6,577 bases of DNA. Origin: Emcibacteraceae bacterium (lineage in GTDB: Bacteria; Pseudomonadota; Alphaproteobacteria; Sphingomonadales; Emcibacteraceae). Position 1 is the first letter of the stretch. Each line of letters begins with the position of its first letter. The stretch is taken from NCBI GenBank assembly GCA_016763335.1, contig JAESUD010000270.1:1-6577 (forward strand). Direction: 5' to 3'. The position numbers were made by a program, and so were the translations under genes. The notes under the pieces were generated by a model, which saw nothing but the letters and a program-made list of their open reading frames with translations, had not been told where the DNA came from and did not search any database. Below are positions 1-6,577 of the stretch, in pieces.

Positions 1-663
1 AAGAGCACGGCCACCAAAAGCAACGACCCGACCCTGTCGGTCGGTGATCGGGAACATAATACGGCCACGAAACCTGTCATAACTATCACCCCCATCGTCC
101 GGTTTTATTAACATTCCGCTTTCGATCAGCATGGCTTCATCAAATTCCGGCCTTGCAAGCATGGACGTTTTTAAGGCTGATTTATCATTTGGTGAAAAGC
201 CCAGCCTGAATTTTTTGATCGTATTTTTATTCAGGCCCCTTTTTTGAATATATGAAAGTCCCTCACGACCAACTTGGGCCATTAACTGACTTTCGAACCA
301 ATGAGCCGCGGCTTCCATAACATCATAAAGAGTTTTCTTAACCTTAGAACGTTGTTTATCTTCTGGGGTATATTCGGGAATTTCGAGACCGGCTTGCCCG
401 GCAAGTCTCTCGATAGTTTCCGGAAATGATAAGCCCTCAGTTTCCAGAACAAAATTAATCACATCGCCGTGGGCGCCGCAACCAAAACAATGATAGAATG
501 ATTTGTCGTCATTAACTGTGAAAGAGGGAGTTTTTTCATTGTGGAATGGGCAAAGTCCGGTGTGTTCCCTGCCTTTTCTGACCAAGCGAACTTTTCGGCC
601 AACGATTTCACTCACTGGCAGTCGGTTTCTTATTTCATCAAGAAAATCCGGTGTAAATCCCAT
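1..663 (-). CDS. dnaG: DNA primase DnaG, N-terminal part (cut by window edge)
   Basis: DnaG makes the short RNA primers that start Okazaki fragments and leading strands, working with the replicative helicase at the fork. The 221 codons visible cover the CHC2 zinc-binding domain (about residues 1-100), with ligands C38, H41, C59 and C62 in CPFH and CFGC contexts. After that comes the start of the catalytic core, with the family motif RFRGRIMFPI (198-207) and GRVVAFGGR (211-219). The Toprim metal-binding residues and the helicase-binding C-terminus lie outside the window, which cuts the gene at its 3' side; this is not a real truncation. The ATG at 661-663 begins MGFTPDFLDEIRNR, a standard DnaG start. 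Its ribosome site is weak, a GGAA about 14 bases upstream. The gene follows yqeY on the same strand after a 72-bp gap; in many alphaproteobacteria rpoD comes next. Identity is very secure. Confidence 0.97.
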   Translation of the reverse strand, partial: MGFTPDFLDEIRNRLPVSEIVGRKVRLVRKGREHTGLCPFHNEKTPSFTVNDDKSFYHCFGCGAHGDVINFVLETEGLSFPETIERLAGQAGLEIPEYTPEDKQRSKVKKTLYDVMEAAAHWFESQLMAQVGREGLSYIQKRGLNKNTIKKFRLGFSPNDKSALKTSMLARPEFDEAMLIESGMLIKPDDGGDSYDRFRGRIMFPITDRQGRVVAFGGRAL

Positions 664-699
664 ATCTGGTGCTTTAGTTCCAATAAATAATAGCTGGTA

Positions 700-728
700 A
701 TTTTATGATAGAATTATTCTTAAGACAA
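700..728 (-). promoter_or_regulatory. Candidate sigma-70 promoter for dnaG, with a palindrome in its spacer
   Basis: Read on the minus strand, TTGTCT (728-723) is followed after exactly 17 bases by TAAAAT (705-700), matching the -35 and -10 consensus at 4/6 and 5/6. Transcription would start near 693 and leave a leader of about 30 bases before the dnaG ATG. The spacer contains a perfect 11-base palindrome, AGAATTATTCT (710-720), which could be an operator or simply chance in AT-rich DNA. This promoter would let dnaG be expressed separately from yqeY, although read-through from yqeY is also possible because no terminator hairpin is seen between them. Confidence 0.4.
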
Positions 729-735
729 CAAATCT

Positions 736-1188
736 TTAAGAAAGTAAATTCTTCGCGATGGCGCTGGCCTTTGAAAAATCCATCTGGCCGGCAAAATTCC
801 CTTTAAGAATGGTCATAATCTTACCAATATCCTTGAGCCCGGAAGCAGACGTATCATCGATTGCCTGTTTAACAGCAACCTCAATTTCACTTTCTTCCAA
901 CTGGCGTGGTAGAAACTCAGTGATGATAACAATTTCATCTGCTTCCTGTTCAGCCAATTCCAGCCTTCCCGCTTCTTCATAAGCTTTAATGCTGTCATTC
1001 CTCTGTTTTACCATTTTGGAAAGAATGTCAATTATTTCAGAATCACCAACTTTACTATCTGATTCGGTACGAACTGAAATGTCTCTGTTTTTAACCGCTG
1101 CCATGATTAAACGTATTGTACCAAGGCGTCGACGGTCTTTTGCCCTCATTGCCTCTTTCATTGCAGTGCTAAATTTTTCGCGCAACAT
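736..1188 (-). CDS. yqeY: GatB/YqeY domain-containing protein
   Basis: This 150-residue protein has the usual YqeY length of about 150. It starts MLREKFSTAMKEAMRAKD, followed by RRLGTIRLIMAAVKNRDI (residues 20-37), the typical opening of the family. It is predicted to be all-helical, with an N-terminal helical bundle and a C-terminal part resembling the tail domain of GatB, the tRNA-binding subunit of Asp/Glu-tRNA amidotransferase. From family knowledge, a link to tRNA or aminoacyl-tRNA handling has been proposed, but the cellular role of stand-alone YqeY proteins is not established. It has no signal peptide or membrane segment and should be cytoplasmic. The ATG is supported by AAGGAT 10 bases upstream. 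It diverges from carA and lies just upstream of dnaG, an arrangement common in alphaproteobacteria. The family assignment is secure and the function is not. Confidence 0.93.
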   Translation of the reverse strand: MLREKFSTAMKEAMRAKDRRRLGTIRLIMAAVKNRDISVRTESDSKVGDSEIIDILSKMVKQRNDSIKAYEEAGRLELAEQEADEIVIITEFLPRQLEESEIEVAVKQAIDDTSASGLKDIGKIMTILKGNFAGQMDFSKASAIAKNLLS

Positions 1189-1198
1189 ATTGTTTTAT

Positions 1199-1204
1199 AT
1201 CCTT
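1199..1204 (-). promoter_or_regulatory. Ribosome binding site of yqeY
   Basis: AAGGAT on the minus strand lies 10 bases before the ATG at 1186-1188. It is the clearest Shine-Dalgarno sequence in the window and fixes the yqeY start. It sits 3 bases after the stop codon of the small upstream reading frame at 1208-1285. Confidence 0.7.
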
Positions 1205-1207
1205 ATT

Positions 1208-1285
1208 TTACAAAAATGCCGACATTGACACTTCAAAGTCCGTCGGCTTTTTCTTGCAGGAAAGAGTGACTCTACCCGAATTCAT
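1208..1285 (-). other. Possible 25-codon upstream reading frame in the yqeY leader
   Basis: On the minus strand an ATG at 1283-1285 opens 25 codons beginning MNSGRVTLSCKKKPTDF and ending in TAA at 1208-1210. That stop is 3 bases before the yqeY ribosome binding site and 19 bases before its ATG. The frame stays open further upstream to a double stop (TAATAA) near 1340, so the ATG is only one possible start. No Shine-Dalgarno sequence precedes it. The coding stretch runs through the whole hairpin at 1212-1252, so a translating ribosome would keep that hairpin unfolded. The peptide matches no family I recognise. A frame this short can occur by chance; a leader peptide, a small protein and noise are all possible. 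Confidence 0.2.
1212..1252. terminator. Bidirectional terminator-like hairpin in the divergent yqeY/carA region
   Basis: GCCGAC (1218-1223) pairs perfectly with GTCGGC (1242-1247) across an 18-base interval that can fold further, for example TTGA 1225-1228 with TCAA 1233-1236. The stem is flanked by AAAAA (1212-1216) and TTTTT (1248-1252), so it has the form of an intrinsic terminator in both directions: T5CTT follows on the plus strand and ATTTTTG on the minus strand. Its place is odd, because the genes on either side point away from it. On the minus strand it lies in the untranslated leader of yqeY, ending about 23 bases before the start codon. On the plus strand it is about 230 bases upstream of carA. 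It may be an attenuator of yqeY, the end of an unannotated short transcript, or an insulator between the promoters. Confidence 0.5.
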
Positions 1286-1303
1286 TGAATAAAGCAACTG
1301 CAA
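1254..1303. repeat. Cluster of small dyads in the divergent region
   Basis: Three inverted repeats are nested here. TTGCAG (1254-1259) and CTGCAA (1298-1303) form the outer pair. Inside are two perfect odd-centred 11-base palindromes, AGAGTGACTCT (1263-1273) and ATTCATTGAAT (1280-1290), whose centres are 17 bases apart. They could be binding sites for a dimeric regulator of yqeY or carA, or parts of leader RNA structure. The two palindromes differ in sequence, so a single protein is not obviously implied. No known operator is recognised, and chance is a serious alternative in AT-rich DNA. Confidence 0.3.
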
Positions 1304-1365
1304 ATTATCTTGTAAGTCATTGTTTTTAAATGATAAATATTATTACATATTCGATCGATATTCAC

Positions 1366-1394
1366 TTGACGAAAACATCGCCATTTATTATTGT
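1366..1394 (+). promoter_or_regulatory. Possible distal carA promoter
   Basis: TTGACG (1366-1371) matches the -35 consensus at five of six positions. It is followed after 17 bases by TATTGT (1389-1394), a weaker -10 with four of six matches. Transcription would start near 1401 and give a leader of about 80 bases. The -10 overlaps the dyad at 1390-1403, so a protein bound there would block this promoter. Tandem carAB promoters are known in E. coli, but that is only an analogy. Confidence 0.3.
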
Positions 1395-1403
1395 CCCGAC
1401 AAT
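1390..1403. promoter_or_regulatory. Perfect dyad ATTGTCCCGACAAT, candidate operator
   Basis: The two 6-base arms ATTGTC and GACAAT are exact inverted repeats separated by CC. The site overlaps the -10 of the weaker carA promoter and ends 10 bases before the -35 of the stronger one, at roughly -59 to -46 from its predicted start. This position suits a repressor of the first promoter or an activator of the second. It does not match the ArgR, PurR or RutR consensus sequences that I know. The function is inferred from position and symmetry only. Confidence 0.35.
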
Positions 1404-1413
1404 TTACGCATTC

Positions 1414-1442
1414 CTGCCAACGCGCTTGAAATATGCTAAAAT
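1414..1442 (+). promoter_or_regulatory. Probable carA promoter (extended -10)
   Basis: CTGCCA (1414-1419, 4/6 to the -35 consensus) is separated by 17 bases from TAAAAT (1437-1442, 5/6 to the -10). The -10 is preceded by TGC (1434-1436), which gives the TGn extension that compensates for a weak -35. The predicted transcription start is near 1449-1450, leaving a carAB leader of about 32 bases. This is the best plus-strand promoter in the divergent region. Confidence 0.5.
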
Positions 1443-1481
1443 AAAATATCTAACCCTCTTATTATGTAAAGTCTTTATTCC

Positions 1482-2654
1482 ATGACGGACAAACAGAACA
1501 CCAAAATGCCCCCACACGATAAAATTACAGCCGTATTGGTACTGGCAGATGGAACTGTTTTTTGGGGTTTCGGACTTGGCAAAGTAAGTACGACTGTCGG
1601 TGAAGTATGTTTCAATACATCAATGACCGGTTATCAGGAAATTCTCACCGATCCTTCATATGCCGGTCAGATTATAAATTTCACTTTCCCTCATATAGGT
1701 AATGTTGGCACCAACCCCGAAGACGAGGAAACAGCGAAGTCTGCCGTCCGTGGTTTGATCATACGTCAGGATATTACCGAGCCCTCAAACTTCAGATCCA
1801 ACGCCCATTTAAATGACTGGTGCGAAAGTCAGAATTTAACAGGGATTTCTGGTATTGATACTAGAAAGCTCACACGATATATAAGATCTAATGGCGCGCC
1901 AAACGGCGTCATCTGTTTTAACCCGTCCGGGGACTTTGATATATCTGCCCTGATAGATCAGGCAAATAACTGGCCGGGTCTGGAAGGAATGGATCTTGCT
2001 ATCGAAGTCAGCTGCACAAAATCCTATACTTGGGATGAGACACGCTGGACACTAGAAAGTGGCTTCCAAAAACTGGACAATCCAAAAGTACATGTGGTTG
2101 CTATTGACTATGGTATCAAGCAAAATATTCTCAGATGTCTGGCTTCTACTGGCGCACGGGTAACAATTGTACCGGCAAATGCCACTGCCGATGAAATATT
2201 ATCCCATAAACCAGACGGCATTTTTCTTTCCAATGGTCCGGGCGATCCTGTTGCTACTGGTAAATATGCAATACCAGTTATTAACAAACTTCTGCAAACC
2301 GACATTCCCATATTTGGCATTTGCCTCGGCCACCAAATGCTGGCACTGGCACTAGGCGCAAAAACCACAAAAATGCATCAGGGCCACCGCGGGGCTAACC
2401 ATCCCGTTATGGATTATAACACTGATAAAGTGGAAATTACCTCAATGAACCACGGATTTATGGTTGATAAGGATAGCTTACCGGACAATGTCCGCCTAAG
2501 CCATATTTCACTATTCGATAAAACATGCTGCGGTATAGAACTTCGGGATAAACCGGTCTTTTCGGTTCAGCATCACCCGGAAGCAAGCCCCGGACCACAA
2601 GACAGCCACTATCTTTTTGACCGCTTTATGGAAATGATTTTAAACCATGCCTAA
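1482..2654 (+). CDS. carA: Carbamoyl phosphate synthetase small (glutaminase) subunit
   Basis: CarA hydrolyses glutamine and passes the ammonia through a tunnel to CarB, where carbamoyl phosphate is made for pyrimidine and arginine synthesis in the cytoplasm. The 390 residues comprise the CPSase small-chain domain (about 14-150; [17 protein letters not shown] at 44-60) and a class I glutamine amidotransferase domain (about 203-388). The nucleophile is C281 in GICLGHQML, with H365 and E367 (HHPEASPGP) completing the triad; these match E. coli C269, H353 and E355 with a constant offset of 12. The extra N-terminal residues make the start uncertain. I keep the ATG at 1482, which follows an in-frame stop at 1467-1469, but M9 (1506) would also give a complete protein. 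The ribosome site is poor for either choice. The stop overlaps the carB start. Confidence 0.97.
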   Translation: MTDKQNTKMPPHDKITAVLVLADGTVFWGFGLGKVSTTVGEVCFNTSMTGYQEILTDPSYAGQIINFTFPHIGNVGTNPEDEETAKSAVRGLIIRQDITEPSNFRSNAHLNDWCESQNLTGISGIDTRKLTRYIRSNGAPNGVICFNPSGDFDISALIDQANNWPGLEGMDLAIEVSCTKSYTWDETRWTLESGFQKLDNPKVHVVAIDYGIKQNILRCLASTGARVTIVPANATADEILSHKPDGIFLSNGPGDPVATGKYAIPVINKLLQTDIPIFGICLGHQMLALALGAKTTKMHQGHRGANHPVMDYNTDKVEITSMNHGFMVDKDSLPDNVRLSHISLFDKTCCGIELRDKPVFSVQHHPEASPGPQDSHYLFDRFMEMILNHA

Positions 2655-5600
2655 ACGTACCGACATAAATTCCATCCTCATCATTGGCGCCGGCCCTATC
2701 ATTATTGGCCAGGCTTGCGAATTTGACTATTCAGGAACCCAAGCCTGTAAAGCACTTCGAGAAGAAGGCTATAGAGTTATTTTGATCAACAGCAATCCGG
2801 CGACGATCATGACAGATCCCGATTTGGCTGATGCAACTTATGTTGAGCCTATCACCGCAGAATTCGTTGAAAAAATTATTATCAAAGAAAAGCCCGATGC
2901 TATTTTACCGACAATGGGCGGCCAAACTGGCCTAAACACCGCGCTTGAGCTTGATAGACTAGGTATCTTGAAGAAATATAATGTTGAACTGATCGGCGCT
3001 AAAGTTGATGCGATTAACATGGCGGAAGACAGGCAGCTTTTTAAAGAAGCCATGATCAGATTAAACCTTAATACTCCGAGAAGCCAAGTAGTGAATACCA
3101 TTGAAGGTGCCCTTGATGCACTGGATTATATAAAACTACCCAGCATTATCAGACCAAGCTTCACTATGGGCGGCACCGGCGGCGGCATCGCTTATAACAA
3201 AGAAGAATATATTCAAATTGTTGAAGGCGGGCTTGATGCCTCCCCAACCACAGAAGTGCTCGTTGAGCAATCGGTTCTAGGCTGGAAAGAATATGAAATG
3301 GAAGTGGTCCGTGATACGGCCGACAACTGCATCATCATTTGTTCCATTGAAAATTTAGACCCAATGGGAATTCATACGGGCGATAGCATTACCGTTGCAC
3401 CTGCCCTAACACTTACTGATAAAGAATATCAAATCATGCGTAATGCATCGATTGCGGTACTTCGTGAAATTGGTGTTGAAACCGGTGGCTCAAATGTGCA
3501 ATTTGCAGTGAACCCGGAAAATGGCGAATTGATTGTAATTGAAATGAACCCAAGAGTAAGTCGCTCATCTGCCCTCGCTTCAAAAGCTACTGGTTTCCCA
3601 ATTGCAAAAGTGGCGGCAAAGCTAGCTATTGGCTATACGCTTGATGAATTACAAAATGAAATTACCGGTGTTACGCCGACCTCTTTTGAGCCGACCATCG
3701 ATTATGTGGTTACAAAAATCCCGCGCTTTACTTTTGAAAAATTCCCGGATTCTGCCCCTACTCTAACGACGGCTATGAAATCAGTTGGTGAAGCCATGGC
3801 AATCGGCCGTAGTTTCCCGGAAAGTCTGCAAAAAGCTCTTCGGTCTATGGAAACAGACCTTACCGGACTTAACGAAATTGATATACCGGGATATGACCCA
3901 GAGGGCGGCGATATTAACGCGGTTAGAGCGGCACTGGCAGTTCCAACCGCTGATCGCTTACTTGTTATGGCGCAGGCATTAAGACTAGGCATTTCAACTG
4001 ATGAAATTCATACTATTGCAAAATATGATCCATGGTTTATCGATCAAATAAAACTTATTACCGATGCAGAGCAGGATATTCGCATCAACGGGTTACCTGA
4101 AGACAAACAAGCCTTCCTCGATCTTAAATCATTAGGGTTTGCCGATGCCCGGTTAGCTGAACTTGTCGGACTTTCAGAAAGCGATGTAACCGCCAAAAGA
4201 CATGCATTAAATATTCGCCCTGCCTATAAACGCATTGATACTTGCGCGGCTGAGTTTACGTCACAAACACCGTATCTATATTCGAGTTATGAACGTGATG
4301 CTTCGGGAATTACCGAATGCGAAGCAGAGCCGACAGATGCAAAGAAAATTATAATCCTTGGCGGCGGTCCTAACAGGATTGGTCAAGGTATTGAATTTGA
4401 TTATTGCTGCTGTCATGCGGCATTTGCCCTTAGCGAACAAGGCTATGAAACCATCATGGTCAACTGTAATCCAGAAACTGTTTCAACGGATTATGATACA
4501 TCTGACCGGTTATATTTTGAGCCACTAACGGCGGAAAATGTCATTGACCTTATTCAAAGAGAGCAAGAAAACGGTGAAGTCGTCGGCGTAATTGTTCAGT
4601 TTGGCGGGCAAACACCGCTAAAACTTTCACACGCGCTCGAGGCGGTCAATATTCCTATACTAGGAACATCACCGGATTCAATTGATCTAGCCGAAGACAG
4701 AAAACGTTTTAAAGACTTGGTTGATAGTCTCGGCCTTAAACAACCAGACAATGGCCTCGCGACAAATACCGAGCAAGCCGTTATAATCGCCGCAGATATT
4801 GGCTATCCTATTCTCATCCGCCCTTCTTACGTGTTGGGCGGACGCGCTATGGAGATCGTCTATGATACGGTTTCACTCGAACGTTACATGAAAGAAGCTG
4901 TCAGCGTTTCATGGGATAGTCCGGTTCTGATCGACCGTTATCTTGGTGGCGCTACAGAAATTGATGTTGACGCCCTTTGTGACGGTGAAGAGGTTCATGT
5001 CGCCGCGATCATGCAACATATCGAAGAAGCCGGCGTTCATTCAGGGGATAGTGCCTGCTCACTACCTCCATATTCACTCAAAGAAAGCGTTATCGAGGAT
5101 CTTGAAGAGCAAACCAAAAAGCTTGCCCTTGCCCTTAAGGTTAAAGGCCTGATGAACGTTCAATATGCGGTAAAAGACGATGTTGTTTATTTGATTGAAG
5201 TAAACCCCCGTGCCAGTAGGACAATACCATTTGTTGCCAAGGCCATTGGCGCACCAATCGCCAAAATAGCTGCCCGCCTCATGGCCGGCGAAAAATTAAA
5301 AGATTTTAACATTCCAAGCTATCATACGGATCACGTGGCGGTTAAAGAGGCAGTACTTCCCTTTAATCGTTTCCCAGGCGTTGATGTTCTGCTTGGCCCG
5401 GAAATGCGTTCAACCGGGGAGGTCATGGGCCTTGATGATACATTCGCCAAAGCATTTTTAAAATCACAAATTGCCGCCGGCACTCATTTGCCGCTTGATG
5501 GTAAAATCTTTATTTCCGTAAAAAATAAAGATAAAGAAAAAATGATCACGCCGGCAAGAGAACTTATTGAAATGGGTTATACCGTTGTGGCAACGGGCGG

Positions 5601-5889
5601 TACTGCAGATTTTCTAAAAGAACAGGGTATAGATGTAACCCGCATAAATAAAGTTCTGGAAGGACGCCCGCATATCGTAGATGCCATCAAAAATGGTGAG
5701 ATTAATTTGATATTTAATACCACAGAAGGTGCGCAGTCCATCAAAGACAGCTACGCATTAAGACGTACGGCACTGGTTAGTAATATTCCTTATTATACTA
5801 CTTCAAGAGGAGCAGTTTCAGCGATGGAAGCAATAAAAGTCTTGAAATCTTCCTCACTTGAAGTTAAACCCCTTCAATCTTATATGTAG
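2647..5889 (+). CDS. carB: Carbamoyl phosphate synthetase large subunit
   Basis: CarB makes carbamoyl phosphate from bicarbonate, ammonia supplied by CarA, and two ATP. Its 1080 residues match the family length (E. coli 1073). Order: carboxyphosphate ATP-grasp half (about 1-400; R129, R169, E215, E299, N301 and R303 at the same numbers as in E. coli), oligomerisation domain (about 401-560), carbamoyl-phosphate ATP-grasp half (about 565-945; [10 protein letters not shown] at 572-581, R685, R725, E851, N853, R855), and an MGS-like allosteric domain (about 946-1080). The UMP/IMP-site equivalents K963, T983, T986, K1002, N1024 and T1026 are present, as are the ornithine-site equivalents E793, D801, E901, Y1049 and T1051, so feedback by UMP and activation by ornithine are likely. 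The ATG lies inside the end of carA with an 8-base overlap, implying translational coupling. No frameshift is seen. Confidence 0.98.
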   Translation: MPKRTDINSILIIGAGPIIIGQACEFDYSGTQACKALREEGYRVILINSNPATIMTDPDLADATYVEPITAEFVEKIIIKEKPDAILPTMGGQTGLNTALELDRLGILKKYNVELIGAKVDAINMAEDRQLFKEAMIRLNLNTPRSQVVNTIEGALDALDYIKLPSIIRPSFTMGGTGGGIAYNKEEYIQIVEGGLDASPTTEVLVEQSVLGWKEYEMEVVRDTADNCIIICSIENLDPMGIHTGDSITVAPALTLTDKEYQIMRNASIAVLREIGVETGGSNVQFAVNPENGELIVIEMNPRVSRSSALASKATGFPIAKVAAKLAIGYTLDELQNEITGVTPTSFEPTIDYVVTKIPRFTFEKFPDSAPTLTTAMKSVGEAMAIGRSFPESLQKALRSMETDLTGLNEIDIPGYDPEGGDINAVRAALAVPTADRLLVMAQALRLGISTDEIHTIAKYDPWFIDQIKLITDAEQDIRINGLPEDKQAFLDLKSLGFADARLAELVGLSESDVTAKRHALNIRPAYKRIDTCAAEFTSQTPYLYSSYERDASGITECEAEPTDAKKIIILGGGPNRIGQGIEFDYCCCHAAFALSEQGYETIMVNCNPETVSTDYDTSDRLYFEPLTAENVIDLIQREQENGEVVGVIVQFGGQTPLKLSHALEAVNIPILGTSPDSIDLAEDRKRFKDLVDSLGLKQPDNGLATNTEQAVIIAADIGYPILIRPSYVLGGRAMEIVYDTVSLERYMKEAVSVSWDSPVLIDRYLGGATEIDVDALCDGEEVHVAAIMQHIEEAGVHSGDSACSLPPYSLKESVIEDLEEQTKKLALALKVKGLMNVQYAVKDDVVYLIEVNPRASRTIPFVAKAIGAPIAKIAARLMAGEKLKDFNIPSYHTDHVAVKEAVLPFNRFPGVDVLLGPEMRSTGEVMGLDDTFAKAFLKSQIAAGTHLPLDGKIFISVKNKDKEKMITPARELIEMGYTVVATGGTADFLKEQGIDVTRINKVLEGRPHIVDAIKNGEINLIFNTTEGAQSIKDSYALRRTALVSNIPYYTTSRGAVSAMEAIKVLKSSSLEVKPLQSYM

Positions 5890-5934
5890 TTAATTGATAA
5901 TTTAAACAGAATAAAACAAAAATAAATAAATTCC

Positions 5935-5957
5935 CATTTGTATCATTTAAACAAATG
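5935..5957. repeat. Inverted repeat in the carB-greA gap
   Basis: CATTTGT (5935-5941) and ACAAATG (5951-5957) are exact inverted repeats around a 9-base loop, inside a 113-bp very AT-rich spacer. The stem is AT-rich and no immediate T-run follows, so it is a poor intrinsic terminator. It may be a weak carB 3' end or a binding site near a greA promoter. No convincing greA promoter was found. The best matches are TTGTAT (5938-5943) with TGC-CAATAT (5958-5966), and TTGAAA (5969-5974) with GAAAAT (5992-5997). Both are weak, so greA may also be read through from carAB. Confidence 0.3.
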
Positions 5958-6002
5958 TGCCAATATTTTTGAAATTATTTTTTGCAATAGAGAAAATTTA
6001 AA

Positions 6003-6476
6003 ATGGTAGAAAAAGTTCCCATGACCGCCGATGGCCATACAAAGCTAGAAGTAGAGTTAAAAAATTTAAAACATTTCCAAAGGCCAGCCGTTATTAAAGC
6101 GATTGAAATTGCGCGTGCCCACGGTGATCTTTCCGAAAATGCCGAGTATCATGCTGCTAAAGAAGAGCAAGGTATGATCGAAGGACGCATTCAGATGATT
6201 GAAAGCAGCTTGGGTCGTGCAGAAATAATTGACCCCAAGGACCTTTCAGGCGACAAAGTTATATTCGCATCAACGGTCACAATTGCCGATGAAGATGATA
6301 AAGAAGCCACTTATCAAATTGTTGGTGTTGACGAAGTCGATGTCAGTGCCGGAAGAATTTCGTTCAGTTCACCCATTGGTCGCGCTTTAATTAGTAGACG
6401 ACTTGGCGATGAAGTCGAGGTAAAAACCCCGGGCGGCGATACATATTATGAAATTATAAAAGTAGAGTTTATTTAA
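6003..6476 (+). CDS. greA: Transcription elongation factor GreA
   Basis: GreA enters the secondary channel of RNA polymerase and stimulates cleavage of the backtracked RNA 3' end, rescuing stalled complexes. At 157 residues it has the family length (E. coli 158). Residues about 1-75 form the N-terminal antiparallel coiled coil. Its tip carries the signature ARAHGDLSENAEYHAAKEEQ (37-56), with the acidic pair D42 and E45 corresponding to E. coli D41 and E44, which hold the catalytic magnesium. Residues about 80-157 form the FKBP-like domain, with SPIGRALI near 124-131. The start MVEKVPMTADG is usual for the family; AGAGA (5989-5993) lies 9 bases upstream. The ATG at codon 7 is a less likely alternative. 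It follows carB by 113 bp on the same strand and ends at a strong terminator. Confidence 0.97.
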   Translation: MVEKVPMTADGHTKLEVELKNLKHFQRPAVIKAIEIARAHGDLSENAEYHAAKEEQGMIEGRIQMIESSLGRAEIIDPKDLSGDKVIFASTVTIADEDDKEATYQIVGVDEVDVSAGRISFSSPIGRALISRRLGDEVEVKTPGGDTYYEIIKVEFI

Positions 6477-6498
6477 TTTTATGAAAATATTTTAAATT

Positions 6499-6524
6499 AA
6501 GCCGCTTATTCAAGCGGCTTTTTT
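6499..6524 (+). terminator. Intrinsic terminator after greA
   Basis: AAGCCGCTT (6499-6507) pairs exactly with AAGCGGCTT (6512-6520) around the 4-base loop ATTC. The T-run spans 6519-6524 and is followed by ATT. It starts 22 bases after the greA stop. On the minus strand the hairpin is followed by AATTTAAAATATTTTC, a poorer tail, so it may work less well for the converging gene, whose stop codon overlaps the T-run. Confidence 0.92.
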
Positions 6525-6576
6525 ATTCGGTATATACAGCATCAGGGGTAAAGGGAACGCCAGCACGGTCTTTACC
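6523..6576 (-). CDS. C-terminal end of an unidentified converging gene (partial)
   Basis: Read from the window edge on the minus strand, 17 sense codons (GKDRAGVPFTPDAVYTE) end in TAA at 6523-6525. Codon choice (GGT AAA GAC CGT GCT GGC) looks like the genes nearby, and a converging gene fits the terminator that separates it from greA. The fragment is too short to identify and I do not recognise the product. It could be a chance open frame; only the sequence beyond 6577 can settle this. Confidence 0.4.
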   Translation of the reverse strand, partial: GKDRAGVPFTPDAVYTE

Positions 6577-6577
6577 A

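Noticed and set aside
758..1228. Open plus-strand frames opposite yqeY (758-982 and 989-1228)
   Set aside because: They lie antisense to a well-conserved gene, have no ribosome site or recognisable motif, and are shadows of its codon pattern.
1351..1364. ARG-box-like sequence TCGATCGATATTCA upstream of carA, a possible ArgR site
   Set aside because: Only the right half ATTCA matches the TGAAT-n4-ATTCA core. The left half has two mismatches, the spacer contains C and G, and no second box is adjacent.
1464..1469. ATG immediately followed by TAA in the predicted carA leader, a start-stop element
   Set aside because: There is no ribosome binding site before it, and such hexamers are expected by chance in AT-rich DNA. 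It is useful only as an in-frame stop limiting the carA N-terminus.
2108..3992. Minus-strand and alternate-frame open stretches inside carA and carB (for example 2108-2368, 2838-3101 and 3702-3992)
   Set aside because: They are fully embedded in highly conserved enzyme genes and carry no motif or initiation signal of their own.
5901..5953. Direct repeat TTTAAACA at 5901-5908 and 5946-5953 in the carB-greA gap
   Set aside because: It is an 8-base match in very AT-rich sequence, with no further copy or context suggesting a mobile element or binding array.
1..6577. A previously undescribed multi-gene system
   Set aside because: All full-length genes belong to known core families in a common arrangement. 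There is no unknown gene cluster, array, mobile element or retroelement, and only the divergent regulatory region is unusual.

Overview
The window is a stretch of core bacterial chromosome, most likely from an alphaproteobacterium of modest, AT-leaning base composition. The inference rests on gene order (a yqeY-dnaG pair diverging from carA-carB, then greA), on protein features such as the YCCCHA stretch of CarB and the TSMNHG stretch of CarA, and on very AT-rich intergenic DNA with weak Shine-Dalgarno sequences. No tRNA, rRNA, CRISPR array, insertion sequence or phage gene was seen.

Layout. Positions 1-663 (minus strand) hold the N-terminal 221 codons of DNA primase (dnaG), cut by the window edge. 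A 72-bp gap carries a candidate dnaG promoter. Positions 736-1188 (minus) encode a GatB/YqeY-domain protein. The 293-bp divergent region 1189-1481 is the least ordinary part. It holds a GC-rich hairpin with A/T tracts on both sides, a 25-codon minus-strand reading frame running through that hairpin and ending just before the yqeY ribosome binding site, several small perfect dyads, and a good extended -10 promoter for carA. Positions 1482-2654 (carA) and 2647-5889 (carB) overlap by 8 bases and encode the two subunits of glutamine-dependent carbamoyl phosphate synthetase, both apparently intact. After an AT-rich 113-bp gap, greA (6003-6476) encodes a transcript-cleavage factor, and a strong intrinsic terminator follows at 6499-6524. 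The last 55 bases look like the C-terminal end of an unidentified gene converging from the minus strand.

How the genes work together. CarA and CarB make carbamoyl phosphate for pyrimidine and arginine synthesis. GreA rescues backtracked RNA polymerase. DnaG makes replication primers. The YqeY-type protein is a small helical protein related to the tail of the GatB amidotransferase subunit. Apart from the shared divergent control region, no joint function is evident. I see no new multi-gene system here. The points worth a second look are regulatory and concern the two leaders in 1189-1481.
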